Positions 34,330 through 43,198 of a stretch of 64,000 nt of DNA are shown here, piece after piece. This DNA comes from CANHEE01 sp043777755 (GTDB taxonomy: Bacteria > Bacteroidota > Bacteroidia > Chitinophagales > Saprospiraceae): assembly GCA_043777755.1 (NCBI GenBank), contig JAYWHK010000074.1, positions 1 to 64,000 on the forward strand. The letters run 5' to 3'. The notes beneath the pieces are model-generated. The model ran no database searches, was not told the origin of the DNA, and saw only the letters and a list, made by a program, of their open reading frames with translations. The position numbers and the translations under genes were made by a program. Position 1 is the stretch's first letter; each line of letters begins with the position of its first letter.

Positions 34330-35841
34330 ATGAAAAAATCAATTTTATTCTTTTTATTACTAAGTTCTATTACACTTTTAGCACAAACTGATACGAAAAG
34401 AGATTATCAATGGCTAATTGGTTATAGTAGTAAGAATAATGGTACGGGTATAGACAGTGTATGGGGCAATAGTATTATTAATTTTAACTTTAAACCAGCC
34501 AAATCCTATTTTCAGTATACTGATATGTATTTTCGTAGTAATATAGCATCGATTTCAGATACATCAGGTAAATTATTATTCTATACGAATGGTATTTACA
34601 TTGCAGATAAAACGCACCAACCTATGAAAAATGGAGAAGGACTTAACCCTGGAAAAGATTCAGAAAACGAAAAGAAATACGGCTCTATCAATGCTGGTGG
34701 TTCTATTATTTTGCCCAAACCTAAAAGTAATAACTTATACTATTTAATTCATTCTTCTATTATTTTAGATATAGTTGGAGAGTTTGGTGAGTATAAAGGT
34801 GAAAATCTTTACTACAGCCTTGTTGATATGAGTAAAAATGATAGGAAAGGTGAAGTAATAGAAAAAAATCAAAAGTTATTAGGTAAATTTATTGACCCTG
34901 GGAAAATTACTGCCTGTCGGCATGGGAATGGCGAGGATTGGTGGATTATTGTAGCTGATTTTGATACTAAAAATTACAATATTTTTTTATTATCATTCGA
35001 TGGGATAAAACTTATAGAAAAACAAACTTTTCCTCAAGGTGCTAATGGAGGATTAGGGCAAGCAGTATTTTCTCCTGATGGCACTAAATATACTCGTTTT
35101 AATGGTTATATAATTCATGGAGGTATTTACGCGGATGTATTTGATTTTGATAGATGTAGTGGGAAATTGAGCAATCAACAGCATTGGCAATACAAAACAG
35201 ATACCATGTATGCTGGCGGTATTGCCATATCGCCAAACTCTAAATATCTTTACGTGTCTGCCTATTCCAAAATATACCAATATGATTTACAAGCTGATGA
35301 TGTATTTTCAACTGTAGATACCGTAGCAATTCATGATAATGTTACTTATAATGGATTTGGTACTCGTTTTTTTTTAGCACAATTAGCTCCTGACAATAAA
35401 ATATACATCACAATTCCGAGTACTTCTATTTATTATCATGTCATAGAAAACCCCGATAAAAAAGGAAAGGCTTGTAATGTTAAGCAACGAGGTTTTAAGT
35501 TACCGACTAAAAACTATACAACGATTCCGAATTTTCCGTATTTTAGATTGGGCGCAGCAGCTACACTTTGCAACAGTGTAGCCAGTGAAGAATTGAATGA
35601 AAAAACTGATTTCAAAATTTATCCCAACCCTACATCTGACTACCTATACCTCTCTTACGACAAAGAAAAACTACAACACAGTCAGTTGATTATCAGCGAT
35701 GTACAAGGAAGAATCTTATTACAAAATGATTTACAAAATGATGAAGTAGGTGTTCAAAATTTTCCAAAAGGCATTTATTTTTTACAGATCTTAAAAGAAA
35801 ATAAAGCTGTATTTAGAGAAAAGGTTGTAATTTTAGAATAA
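34330..35841 (+). CDS. T9SS protein with beta-propeller-like domain
   Basis: 503 residues from the ATG at 34330; the earlier in-frame start lies within the terminator hairpin. Signal peptide (KSILFFLLLSSITLLAQ). The body has blade-like repeats: GGLGQAVFSPDGTKYTRF, MYAGGIAISPNSKYLYVS, LAQLAPDNKIYITIPST. These are typical of the secreted propeller proteins of Bacteroidota. The C-terminus is a T9SS sorting domain (FKIYPNPTSDYLYLSYDKE to the end). Only 54 bases separate it from the giant gene, but a strong terminator intervenes. Ligand unknown. Confidence 0.85.
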   Translation: MKKSILFFLLLSSITLLAQTDTKRDYQWLIGYSSKNNGTGIDSVWGNSIINFNFKPAKSYFQYTDMYFRSNIASISDTSGKLLFYTNGIYIADKTHQPMKNGEGLNPGKDSENEKKYGSINAGGSIILPKPKSNNLYYLIHSSIILDIVGEFGEYKGENLYYSLVDMSKNDRKGEVIEKNQKLLGKFIDPGKITACRHGNGEDWWIIVADFDTKNYNIFLLSFDGIKLIEKQTFPQGANGGLGQAVFSPDGTKYTRFNGYIIHGGIYADVFDFDRCSGKLSNQQHWQYKTDTMYAGGIAISPNSKYLYVSAYSKIYQYDLQADDVFSTVDTVAIHDNVTYNGFGTRFFLAQLAPDNKIYITIPSTSIYYHVIENPDKKGKACNVKQRGFKLPTKNYTTIPNFPYFRLGAAATLCNSVASEELNEKTDFKIYPNPTSDYLYLSYDKEKLQHSQLIISDVQGRILLQNDLQNDEVGVQNFPKGIYFLQILKENKAVFREKVVILE

Positions 35842-35969
35842 AATAATATTAATTAATTTAGCCCAAATATTTATGGTAACATAGCATTGTTTTATTTTCA
35901 TTTTTCAACCATACAACCCTTTTTATTGAAAATAACTCTTTATTCATACTGTTTCTTTTAAAAAAATGA

Positions 35970-35977
35970 TAACTTTG
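35970..35977 (+). promoter_or_regulatory. -7 box TAACTTTG of the foldase operon
   Basis: TAnnTTTG match about 100 bases before the first ATG; the -33 element is weak. Confidence 0.55.
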
Positions 35978-36076
35978 CAGCGCAAAATTAAGTATTCACT
36001 ACGAATAATGAAATAAATTAGCATTTAGAATGGAGCATTTTTTCATTATTTTCATCAAAATCAGGAAAAATTAACA

Positions 36077-36928
36077 ATGAGGAAATTACTTTTTTTTAGC
36101 TGCGCACTGGCTTTAATTTATTGCCAATCATGCAGTTACATAGAAGAAAAAGTTAAAAATGACAAGGTTTTAGCCAAAGTCAAAGACAAAGAATTGAAAA
36201 TGTCAGCACTCGAAGGCATGATTCCCGAAGGTATGACTTCTGAGGATAGTTCCGCTATCATCAACGCTTTTGTGTCCCGTTGGGTCAAAGACAACCTGAT
36301 GATGGTCGAAGCAGAAATGAACATTCCAAAAGATTTGGAGATTGACAAACTTGTTCGAGATTACCGTACATCGCTTATTTTGAATGCGTATCAAGAGCAA
36401 TTGGTGCAAAAAAGCCTTGATACATTGGTAACTGAAGTAGAATTAAAAGATTTTTATGAAAAAAACAAAGACCAATATGAATTAGAAACGCCTTTGATTC
36501 GCTGTTATTTATTAAAAATTGGTAAAAATGCACCAAACGTCAAAGATGTTGAAAAATGGTGGGACGAAAATCGCAAAGAAGACCGTGCAAAACTCATGGA
36601 TTACGCCAGCAAATATGCTACTACTTATATGATGGTGGACAGTATGTGGTACAAAGCCGAAAGTGTTGCCGCAGAACTTCCGAAAGGTACAATAGACTCA
36701 GAAGACCCTTCAACAGGTGAATCTACCCGTAAAGACGACCAATATTACTACTTTTTAAGGGTTTTGGGCGTTAAAAGAAAGAGAGATTATGCGCCTTTTG
36801 CATACATTCGTGACCAAGCGACAACTTTTATTTTACATCAAAGAAAACAAAAACTAATGGATGATAACCGTGAAAACCTTTTCAAAAGGGAAATGAGTTC
36901 TAATTCTATCCAGATTTTTACACAATAA
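36077..36928 (+). CDS. SurA-N-like periplasmic foldase lipoprotein, PPIase-related
   Basis: 283 residues. Signal peptide with an atypical lipobox (CQSC, Cys near residue 19). The next 100 residues follow the SurA/PpiC N-terminal chaperone pattern (VLAKVKDKELKMSALEGMIP, a helical SurA_N-like domain, VELKDFYEKNKDQYELETPLIRCYLL). A recognisable parvulin PPIase domain is not clear in the second half, so it may be a chaperone without isomerase activity. It lies 21 bases upstream of surA and shares its promoter. Bacteroidota often place such paired foldases in one operon; together they would escort outer-membrane proteins. Confidence 0.82.
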   Translation: MRKLLFFSCALALIYCQSCSYIEEKVKNDKVLAKVKDKELKMSALEGMIPEGMTSEDSSAIINAFVSRWVKDNLMMVEAEMNIPKDLEIDKLVRDYRTSLILNAYQEQLVQKSLDTLVTEVELKDFYEKNKDQYELETPLIRCYLLKIGKNAPNVKDVEKWWDENRKEDRAKLMDYASKYATTYMMVDSMWYKAESVAAELPKGTIDSEDPSTGESTRKDDQYYYFLRVLGVKRKRDYAPFAYIRDQATTFILHQRKQKLMDDNRENLFKREMSSNSIQIFTQ

Positions 36929-36949
36929 GACCCATCCTATATACAATTT

Positions 36950-38308
36950 ATGAAAAAAATATTCATTACGATTTTTACCCTTTTAAACCTTAGTGTTTTT
37001 GCTCAAAAAGAGCTTTTAGATAAGATTGTTTGTACCGTTGGAGGTGAAACAATCCTTTTGTCTGAGATTGAAGACCAATACAGTTATATGAAATCGCAGC
37101 GCAACGGCGAAGCTCCGCCCAATGCAAAGTGTATGATTTTAGACAATTTGATGCTCAATGCTTTGTTGGTGAACCAGTCAAAAGTAGATAGTGTTTTGGT
37201 GACAGACGAAGAAGTAGAAGCAGAATTGGCTACTCGTATTGACCAAATTCTGGGTCAAATGAACAATGATGTGACGCAATTTGAAAGTTATTACGGACAA
37301 ACCGTTGCGGAAGTAAAAGAATCTTTCCGTGATGATTTGCGTTCTAAAAAACAATCAGAACGTATGAGGTCGAAAATTACGGAAGGTATCAACGTGACAC
37401 CTTCAGAAGTAGAGGCTTTTTACCAAAATATTCCCCGTGATAGTTTGCCTTATTTTAATTCTGAGGTAGAAATCAGCGAAATAGTGATGATTCCAAAAGT
37501 GAACGCTGTCCAAAAGAAAATCGCTAAGGACAAACTTCTTGACATCAAAGAACGCATCAAAAAAGGCGAAAATTTTGCAGAATTGGCTACAAAATATTCT
37601 GACGACCCTTCTTCGGGAAGACTTGGCGGTGATTTGGGCTGGGCAAAACGTGGAACTTTTGTTCCTGCGTTTGAGGCAACCGCTTACAAATTAGAGCTTC
37701 ACGAGTTGTCCGACATCGTAGAAAGCGAATTTGGTTTTCACATGATAGAATTGTTGGAACGCAGAGGCAATACGATTCATACACGCCATATTTTGATAAA
37801 ACCAGAAATTACAGCTGAAGACCAAGCTCAAACAAAAGCCCGTTTAGATTCTGTCCGTACGCAATTGGCGGCTGGAAAATTGAATTTTTCTCGTGCTGTA
37901 AAGGATTTTTCTGATAAAAGTGTTCAAAGCTACCATAATGATGGACGTATGGTCAATCAAGCAAGTGGAAATACATTTTATGAAACTGGTGACCTCGACC
38001 CAGATATTTATTTTGCCATTGAAGGCATCAAAATTGGTGATTATTCAAAAGTTATTGAGTTCCGTACACCATTTGGCGAAACGCATTACCGTGTTGCTCG
38101 TTTGATTACCCGTACCGATCCGCACAAGGCAAATTTGAAACAAGATTACAATAAAATCCAACAAGCAACCATGGATATGAAAAAAAATAAATATACCAAC
38201 GATTGGTTGTTGCAAAAAGTTGGCGGCACGTATTTGACTGTTGATTCAAAACTCAAAGGACAATGCCCTAATGTCCAAAAATGGACAGGTTCAGAAAAAG
38301 GCAAATAA
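36950..38308 (+). CDS. surA: Periplasmic chaperone / peptidylprolyl isomerase SurA
   Basis: 452 residues. Signal peptide (FITIFTLLNLSVFAQ), SurA N-terminal chaperone domain (LLDKIVCTVGGETILLSEIEDQYS and following), then two parvulin-type PPIase modules at about 165-270 (EISEIVMIP, YSDDPSSGRLGGDLGWAKRG, FGFHMIELLERRG) and 270-390 (TRHILIKPEITAED). Full length. It helps outer-membrane beta-barrels fold in the periplasm. Second gene of a two-gene operon with the SurA-N-like lipoprotein; a hairpin terminator follows. Confidence 0.93.
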   Translation: MKKIFITIFTLLNLSVFAQKELLDKIVCTVGGETILLSEIEDQYSYMKSQRNGEAPPNAKCMILDNLMLNALLVNQSKVDSVLVTDEEVEAELATRIDQILGQMNNDVTQFESYYGQTVAEVKESFRDDLRSKKQSERMRSKITEGINVTPSEVEAFYQNIPRDSLPYFNSEVEISEIVMIPKVNAVQKKIAKDKLLDIKERIKKGENFAELATKYSDDPSSGRLGGDLGWAKRGTFVPAFEATAYKLELHELSDIVESEFGFHMIELLERRGNTIHTRHILIKPEITAEDQAQTKARLDSVRTQLAAGKLNFSRAVKDFSDKSVQSYHNDGRMVNQASGNTFYETGDLDPDIYFAIEGIKIGDYSKVIEFRTPFGETHYRVARLITRTDPHKANLKQDYNKIQQATMDMKKNKYTNDWLLQKVGGTYLTVDSKLKGQCPNVQKWTGSEKGK

Positions 38309-38330
38309 GTAAAAATCTCTCAAAAATATA

Positions 38331-38376
38331 AATAAAAGCTAAGAAATTTGGTCAGCCAAACTTCTTAGCTTTTATT
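38331..38376 (+). terminator. Intrinsic terminator after surA
   Basis: AATAAAAGCTAAGAA...TTTGG pairs with CCAAA...TTCTTAGCTTTTATT with a single mismatch. It is followed by three 9-base tandem copies of TTATTCAA(C/A) (38376-38402) just before the next ATG. Confidence 0.75.
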
Positions 38377-38413
38377 TATTCAACTTATTCAACTTATTCA
38401 AACTCATTCAACC

Positions 38414-39052
38414 ATGTCAATTCATATAAAAACAAGTGGCATTGCTAATCTGACCGATGCCCGATATTTTGCAGCAAAAGAAGTTCAGTTTTTAGGTTTT
38501 TGTTTGGACAATGCCGATGAAAATTTTGTTCAACCCTTGGTCGTTAAAGCCATCAAAGAATGGGTAGAAGGCCCTCAGATATTGGGTGAATTTGGTATGC
38601 AAAGTACTGAGGAAATTGCCGATTCAATTGACAATATTGGTTTAAATGCAGTGCAGTTGAGCTTTTTTTCGCAAGCGAATACTGATTTTTTAAGAACAAA
38701 AACAAAAATTTTTAGAGAAATAATTGTTGAAAAAACAACAAGTGCCGCTGAAATTTGGCAAAATATTGAACATTTTGGAGCGCAAAGTGATGCGCTTTTA
38801 TTAGATTTTGAAAAAAACAACATCAGCTGGACGGACATTGTGAAAAGTCAAGCGTTTTCGGTAGAACTACTCCAAAGAGCTTGTCAAAAATACGTCGTTT
38901 TTTTGAGTTTAAAATTTTCAGCATCCCAACTCAGTGGAATTATTAGCACTTTAGAACCAGCTGGAATTTCGCTCAAAGGCGGAGAGGAAGAAAAAGTTGG
39001 CGTAAAATCTTATGACGAATTAGACGAAATTTTTGACGTTTTAGAAGAATGA
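38414..39052 (+). CDS. TrpF-like protein lacking the catalytic cysteine (pseudoenzyme candidate)
   Basis: 212 residues, a TIM-barrel size. The N-terminus IKTSGIANLTDARYFAAKEV aligns with the phosphoribosylanthranilate isomerase start K-I-C-G-I...DA, and the C-terminus (GISLKGGEEEKVGVKSYDEL) with its glycine-rich phosphate-binding end. In true PRAI the Cys is the general base; here it is Ser (residue 8). The acid residue appears kept (SDALLLDF, Asp near residue 135). It is therefore a diverged or inactive relative, perhaps a sugar-phosphate binder. It overlaps the next gene by four bases (ATGA), so the two are translationally coupled. No other trp genes are near. Confidence 0.6.
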   Translation: MSIHIKTSGIANLTDARYFAAKEVQFLGFCLDNADENFVQPLVVKAIKEWVEGPQILGEFGMQSTEEIADSIDNIGLNAVQLSFFSQANTDFLRTKTKIFREIIVEKTTSAAEIWQNIEHFGAQSDALLLDFEKNNISWTDIVKSQAFSVELLQRACQKYVVFLSLKFSASQLSGIISTLEPAGISLKGGEEEKVGVKSYDELDEIFDVLEE

Positions 39053-39789
39053 AACCAATAATTGAAAAAATATTTGTAGAGATTGACGGTACGAAAATTC
39101 AAGTAGAAGTAATCAGAGAACGCCGTCGGAGCGTCCGTTTTTCAGTAGTCAAAGACGGTGTTAATGTTCGTATGCCCATCATGCTGACACCCGAGCAAGA
39201 GCGTGAACAATTCAAACGCTTACACGAATGGCTCAATAAAATCAATCAGAAAAAAGATAATTTTTTAGAAAAATTTGAATCCAAAACCTATCAAACAGGT
39301 GATGTTTTGGAAGTCGGTACTCGTCGCTATTATTTGGATATTTATTTAGAAGATAAAAAAAACCACTCCGCACGCATTAAAAACAATACTATTACATTGA
39401 ATTTAAGCCAACATGACAATGAAGCAAACAGAATAAAAGCCATTTCACAGTTGTTGAGTAGAGTCGTATCTGGTGATTTTTTGCCAGAAATCAGCCGTAG
39501 AGTCAAAGAATGGAACGCCATTTATTTCAAAAAAAATATAAAAAGTATAAACCTCAAATACAATCATAGCAATTGGGGTTCTTGTTCTCGTGATGGCAAT
39601 ATCAACCTTTCTTCACGCCTTCTTTTTGCACCAGATGATGTAATTGACTATGTGATTGTACATGAATTGTCGCATTTGGTGGAAATGAATCATTCTGACC
39701 GCTTCTGGAAAGTCGTGTCAGATGTAATGCCAAACTACGAAGAAAAAGAAAAATGGCTCAGTATGAACGGAAATAAATGTAATTTTTAA
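39049..39789 (+). CDS. YgjP-like metal-dependent hydrolase (M48-related)
   Basis: 246 residues. The YgjP-like metallopeptidase pattern is clear: a basic N-terminal beta part (RERRRSVRFSVVKDGVNVRMP), the segment NHSNWGSCSRDGNINLSSRLLFAPDDVIDYVIVHE, the zinc motif HELSH at residues 205-209, and NHSDRFWK downstream with the third ligand. No signal peptide, so cytoplasmic. YgjP-like proteins sit near restriction genes in some genomes, but here the partner is the TrpF-like protein overlapping its start. Substrate unknown. Confidence 0.88.
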   Translation: MKPIIEKIFVEIDGTKIQVEVIRERRRSVRFSVVKDGVNVRMPIMLTPEQEREQFKRLHEWLNKINQKKDNFLEKFESKTYQTGDVLEVGTRRYYLDIYLEDKKNHSARIKNNTITLNLSQHDNEANRIKAISQLLSRVVSGDFLPEISRRVKEWNAIYFKKNIKSINLKYNHSNWGSCSRDGNINLSSRLLFAPDDVIDYVIVHELSHLVEMNHSDRFWKVVSDVMPNYEEKEKWLSMNGNKCNF

Positions 39790-39799
39790 AAAAAAATAG

Positions 39800-39807
39800 T
39801 AACTTTG
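39800..39807 (+). promoter_or_regulatory. -7 box TAACTTTG of the Rpn-like gene
   Basis: 42 bases before the ATG at 39849; no clear -33 element. Confidence 0.55.
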
Positions 39808-39848
39808 TTCAGTGAAATACTTATTTTTAAAATAATATATTGATACTT

Positions 39849-40760
39849 ATGACAATCGCTAATCCAATATATGATATAGTGTTCAAATACTTAATGGAAG
39901 ATTTGGACATTGCTAAGGGTTTGCTATCCGCTATTTTGAATGTTGAGATAACAGAACTAAGTTTTCAACCGCAAGAAACCATTAGCGAAAACACCCAAGA
40001 CACGAAGACCATTAGGGTATATAGAATTGATTTTGCTGCCATTATTAAACAAGCTGATGGGCAGACAAAAAAAGTATTGATTGAGCTACAAAAAACAAAA
40101 CGTAACACAAATGCAATACGTTTTAGAAGATATTTAGGCGAAAATTATCAAAAAGAAGATACAATTATTGACATTAATGGAAAAGAAAGAAAACGCCCAT
40201 TAGAAATAATCACAATTTATTTACTTGGTTTTCAATTGAATAAAACACCAACCGCAGTGCTTTATTCAAAACCTTGTTTCCATGATTTGGTCAATAATGA
40301 AAGTGCTGATTATGCTCATACAGAAGAATTTATCAAACTTTTGACGCACGAAAGTTATTTTATTCAAATTCCGAGATTAGTAGAACCAACTAAGACAAGA
40401 GTTGAAAGAGTATTAAGTATTTTTAACCAGACTTTTAAAAGTAGTGACGAACATTCTTTGAATTATGAATTAATAGACGATGATCCACTGTTACAAAAAA
40501 TGGTCAATCGCCTAACAAGAGCAATTGCTGACGAAGAAATGCGTAGAAAAATGAATATGGAAGACGATATTGAAAGTGATTTTGCTGACTTACACGATAC
40601 TATCGAACAAAAAGATGAAGAAATTAAGCAAAATAAACAAGTAATAGAACAGAACAAACAAGTAATAGAACAAAATAAACAAGTAATAGAATTGAAAGAG
40701 AAGGAAAATGAAGCGTTGAAACGTCAGCTTGAAGAATACAAAAAACTTATTGGCAAATAA
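39849..40760 (+). CDS. Rpn-family PD-(D/E)XK nuclease / putative transposase
   Basis: 303 residues from the ATG at 39849 (an in-frame TTG nine bases earlier is less likely). N-terminal PD-(D/E)XK nuclease core: NPIYDIVFKYLM, IRVYRIDFAAIIK (Asp), and VLIELQK (E-x-Q/K), as in the RpnA-like recombination-promoting nucleases. The C-terminal coiled coil contains a 7-residue block, NKQVIEQ, repeated three times (DNA 40631-40693, 21-bp unit), a likely slippage hot spot that would change length in multiples of seven residues. Rpn proteins promote RecA-independent recombination; mobility of this copy is not shown. The outer-membrane protein gene starts 22 bases downstream. Confidence 0.88.
   Translation: MTIANPIYDIVFKYLMEDLDIAKGLLSAILNVEITELSFQPQETISENTQDTKTIRVYRIDFAAIIKQADGQTKKVLIELQKTKRNTNAIRFRRYLGENYQKEDTIIDINGKERKRPLEIITIYLLGFQLNKTPTAVLYSKPCFHDLVNNESADYAHTEEFIKLLTHESYFIQIPRLVEPTKTRVERVLSIFNQTFKSSDEHSLNYELIDDDPLLQKMVNRLTRAIADEEMRRKMNMEDDIESDFADLHDTIEQKDEEIKQNKQVIEQNKQVIEQNKQVIELKEKENEALKRQLEEYKKLIGK
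40631..40693 (+). repeat. Three tandem 21-bp repeats in the Rpn-like gene
   Basis: AACAAACAAGTAATAGAACA and variants, encoding NKQVIEQ; differences are mostly synonymous (AAT/AAC, CAA/CAG). Confidence 0.75.
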
Positions 40761-40782
40761 AAATAATCTGCATATTTTTACA

Positions 40783-41595
40783 ATGATAAAAACACAATAT
40801 TACATCGCTTACTTTTCCCTCTTCATATCCTCTTTTGCAACAGCACAAAGTAATATGAACCTTGTGAGTGCAGCCGCCGCTGCATTGGGCGGAAACAGCA
40901 CAACCTTGTCATCAGAGCAAAGTATATTGGGTAATCCAGCTCTTTTTGCAAAAGACAATTACAAAACAATGTTAAGTCTTGGTGCGCAAAACCGTTTCCA
41001 ACTTTCTGAACTTAACTTATTCCACGCAGGAGCTTTAATCAAAAAGAAAAATAGTGCGTTGGGCATTGCGCTTCAGTACAATGGCGTTCCTGATTTTCAA
41101 CGGTACAGCGTTGGATTGATGTATGGAAGGCGTTTATTTTCAAAGTTGGATATTGCTACACGCCTTCATTTTTCTCAATTGGATTTGAATACTTATGGCA
41201 AAAAAGGCATTGTAGATGCTGATTTAGGGCTTTATAGCGCATTAAACAAACAATTTTCGTTTGGTTTTTGGGTAAAAAACATCTTACACTCTAAAATTAC
41301 AACGGTTGAAAATACAGAAACAGCACTACATTTGGGCTTTTGTTATGCACCATCTGAAAAGGTTCGTTTTTGTGCAGAAACAGAGAAATACCTTTCTCAA
41401 ACTATTCGTTTCAAAGGCGGTATAGAATACAATGTTGCCAAAAGTTTTACGATTCGTGCAGGTGCGCAATCTTCCCCCATTATGCCCTCTTTTGGCTTAG
41501 GTTACAAGGCGAAAAATATCAAAATTGACATCGCTTCGAGTATTCACCCGAATTTAGGACTTGTAAATGCGGTGAATGTTGGTTATGCGTTGTAG
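40783..41595 (+). CDS. Outer-membrane beta-barrel protein (PorV/PorQ-like)
   Basis: 270 residues from the ATG at 40783, which starts the signal peptide (YYIAYFSLFISSFATAQ). After cleavage come Ala-rich and SILGNPALFAKDNYKTMLSLG, the pattern of Bacteroidota barrel proteins related to PorV/PorQ/FadL. About ten amphipathic strands follow (for example FSFGFWVKNIL, FTIRAGAQSSP, AKNIKIDIASS). It ends in a hydrophobic residue (GYAL), typical of barrels. PorQ-like proteins work with T9SS cargo, which would fit the many T9SS genes here, but exact assignment is not certain. It is probably transcribed with the Rpn-like gene. Confidence 0.72.
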   Translation: MIKTQYYIAYFSLFISSFATAQSNMNLVSAAAAALGGNSTTLSSEQSILGNPALFAKDNYKTMLSLGAQNRFQLSELNLFHAGALIKKKNSALGIALQYNGVPDFQRYSVGLMYGRRLFSKLDIATRLHFSQLDLNTYGKKGIVDADLGLYSALNKQFSFGFWVKNILHSKITTVENTETALHLGFCYAPSEKVRFCAETEKYLSQTIRFKGGIEYNVAKSFTIRAGAQSSPIMPSFGLGYKAKNIKIDIASSIHPNLGLVNAVNVGYAL

Positions 41596-41609
41596 TAGTC
41601 AAAAATCAG

Positions 41610-41720
41610 TCGTAAATTGTTAAAAGTCCTAAGTCAAGAAGTCTTTAAGTCGTAAGTCAGATAAACTGAAAGTCGATAAGTCAAAATACAGCCGTAAGTC
41701 TTTGATTTACAATGACTTAA
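41610..41720 (+). repeat. Degenerate direct repeats around AAGTC(G)TAAGTC
   Basis: At least six variants of AGTC/AAGTC spaced 8-15 bases follow one another between the barrel gene and the permease. Low complexity; no hairpin or open frame. Confidence 0.55.
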
Positions 41721-41773
41721 ATGATTTAAAGGTGCTAATTTTTTAGAGAATCAAATTAATAAAATTAAAAAAT

Positions 41774-43198
41774 ATGTCAGATTTTAAACGTTCACTTGGG
41801 CTACTTGATGCCACTTTACTTGCTGCTGGCTCGATGGTCGGAAGCGGAATTTTCATTGTCAGTGCAGACATCACGAGAAATGTAGGCAGCGCAGGCGGCT
41901 TGATTTTAGTATGGGTTCTGACAGGCGTTATGATGATTTCTGCGGCACTAAGTTACGGAGAACTATCAGCGATGTATCCACGGGCTGGTGGTTTGTATAT
42001 TTATTTGCGAGAAGCTTTTGGTGAATTGTTTGCTTTTTTATATGGATGGACGCTTTTTGTGGTCATTCAAACTGGGACGATTGCTGCCATTGGCGTTGCC
42101 TTCGGAAAATTTGCAGCTTATATTTTTCCTTTTTTAGGAGAAAAAAATTACCTTATTGGGAGTGCCGAGAGTGCGTTTAAAGTCAGTGCCGCACAGCTCA
42201 ATTCCATTGTAATGATTGTATTTTTGACTTATATCAATACAAGAGGCGTTCAAACTGGACGAATTGTACAATTGATTTTTACACTTGCAAAAGGTGCAGG
42301 ATTGATTTTATTGATTCTTTGTGGTGCATTTTTAGTGCGAGAAAGTAGTTTTTGGGATGCCAATTGGAGTGATGCTTTTAATTTTCAAAAACTTCAAATG
42401 AACAATGGTTTGGTTGAAAAAACACCTATTACTGGTTGGTGGGGCATTATGTCGGCTGTTGCTATTGCAAGTGTCGGTTCTGTTTTTTCGAGTTTTGGTT
42501 GGGACAATATTACTTTTGTTGCAGGAGAAATCAAAAATCCAAAGCGCAATATAGGATTGAGTTTATTTTTGGGTGCTTCTATTGTTATAAGCATTTATAT
42601 ATTAGCCAATTTGGTTTATTTACGAGTACTGCCCATTGAAGGCATTGCTTTTGCAGAAGCCGATAGGGTTGGCGTAGAAGCTACAAAAGGTATTTTTGGC
42701 GAAAATTTCGGTGTTACGCTCATTGCTATTATCGTTATGATTTCCACTTTTGGTTGCAACAATGGATTTATCTTGACTTCTGCTCGAGTTTTTTACACTA
42801 TGGCACAAGACAAACTTTTTTTCAAAGCTGCTGGCGAGCTAAATGCTGCTGGCGTACCAGCAAAAGCACTTTGGTACCAGTGTGCATGGTGTTGTGTATT
42901 GTGTTTGAGTGGTCGTTATGGTGATTTATTAGATTATGTGATTTTTGCAGTTTTGTTGTTTTATGCTTTAGCAATCTTGGCAGTTTTTCAATTGCGCCGC
43001 AAATATCCCGATGCGGAACGTCCTTACAAGGCAATTGGCTATCCCGTTATACCTATTTTATACCTTGTGCTTACACTTTGTATTTGTATTCCTTTGTTGA
43101 TATATAAGCCAAACTACACTTGGCCTGGCTTGGGTTTAGTGTTATTGGGCGTACCTGTTTATTATTTTTTAATGAAAAAAGAAAATGCAAACCAATAA
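41774..43198 (+). CDS. APC-family amino acid permease
   Basis: 474 residues, about twelve transmembrane helices. The APC signature begins at once: LLDATLLAAGSMVGSGIFI (residues 9-27), where the Gly-rich unwound helix binds the substrate backbone. GELSAMYPRAGG and the long alternating helices fit the y+LAT/GadC-like branch. It imports or exchanges an amino acid; the substrate is not readable. It overlaps the next gene, a sarcosine-oxidase-like enzyme, by 14 bases, so the two are coupled and the transported compound may be the enzyme's N-methyl amino-acid substrate. That link is inference. Confidence 0.87.
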   Translation: MSDFKRSLGLLDATLLAAGSMVGSGIFIVSADITRNVGSAGGLILVWVLTGVMMISAALSYGELSAMYPRAGGLYIYLREAFGELFAFLYGWTLFVVIQTGTIAAIGVAFGKFAAYIFPFLGEKNYLIGSAESAFKVSAAQLNSIVMIVFLTYINTRGVQTGRIVQLIFTLAKGAGLILLILCGAFLVRESSFWDANWSDAFNFQKLQMNNGLVEKTPITGWWGIMSAVAIASVGSVFSSFGWDNITFVAGEIKNPKRNIGLSLFLGASIVISIYILANLVYLRVLPIEGIAFAEADRVGVEATKGIFGENFGVTLIAIIVMISTFGCNNGFILTSARVFYTMAQDKLFFKAAGELNAAGVPAKALWYQCAWCCVLCLSGRYGDLLDYVIFAVLLFYALAILAVFQLRRKYPDAERPYKAIGYPVIPILYLVLTLCICIPLLIYKPNYTWPGLGLVLLGVPVYYFLMKKENANQ

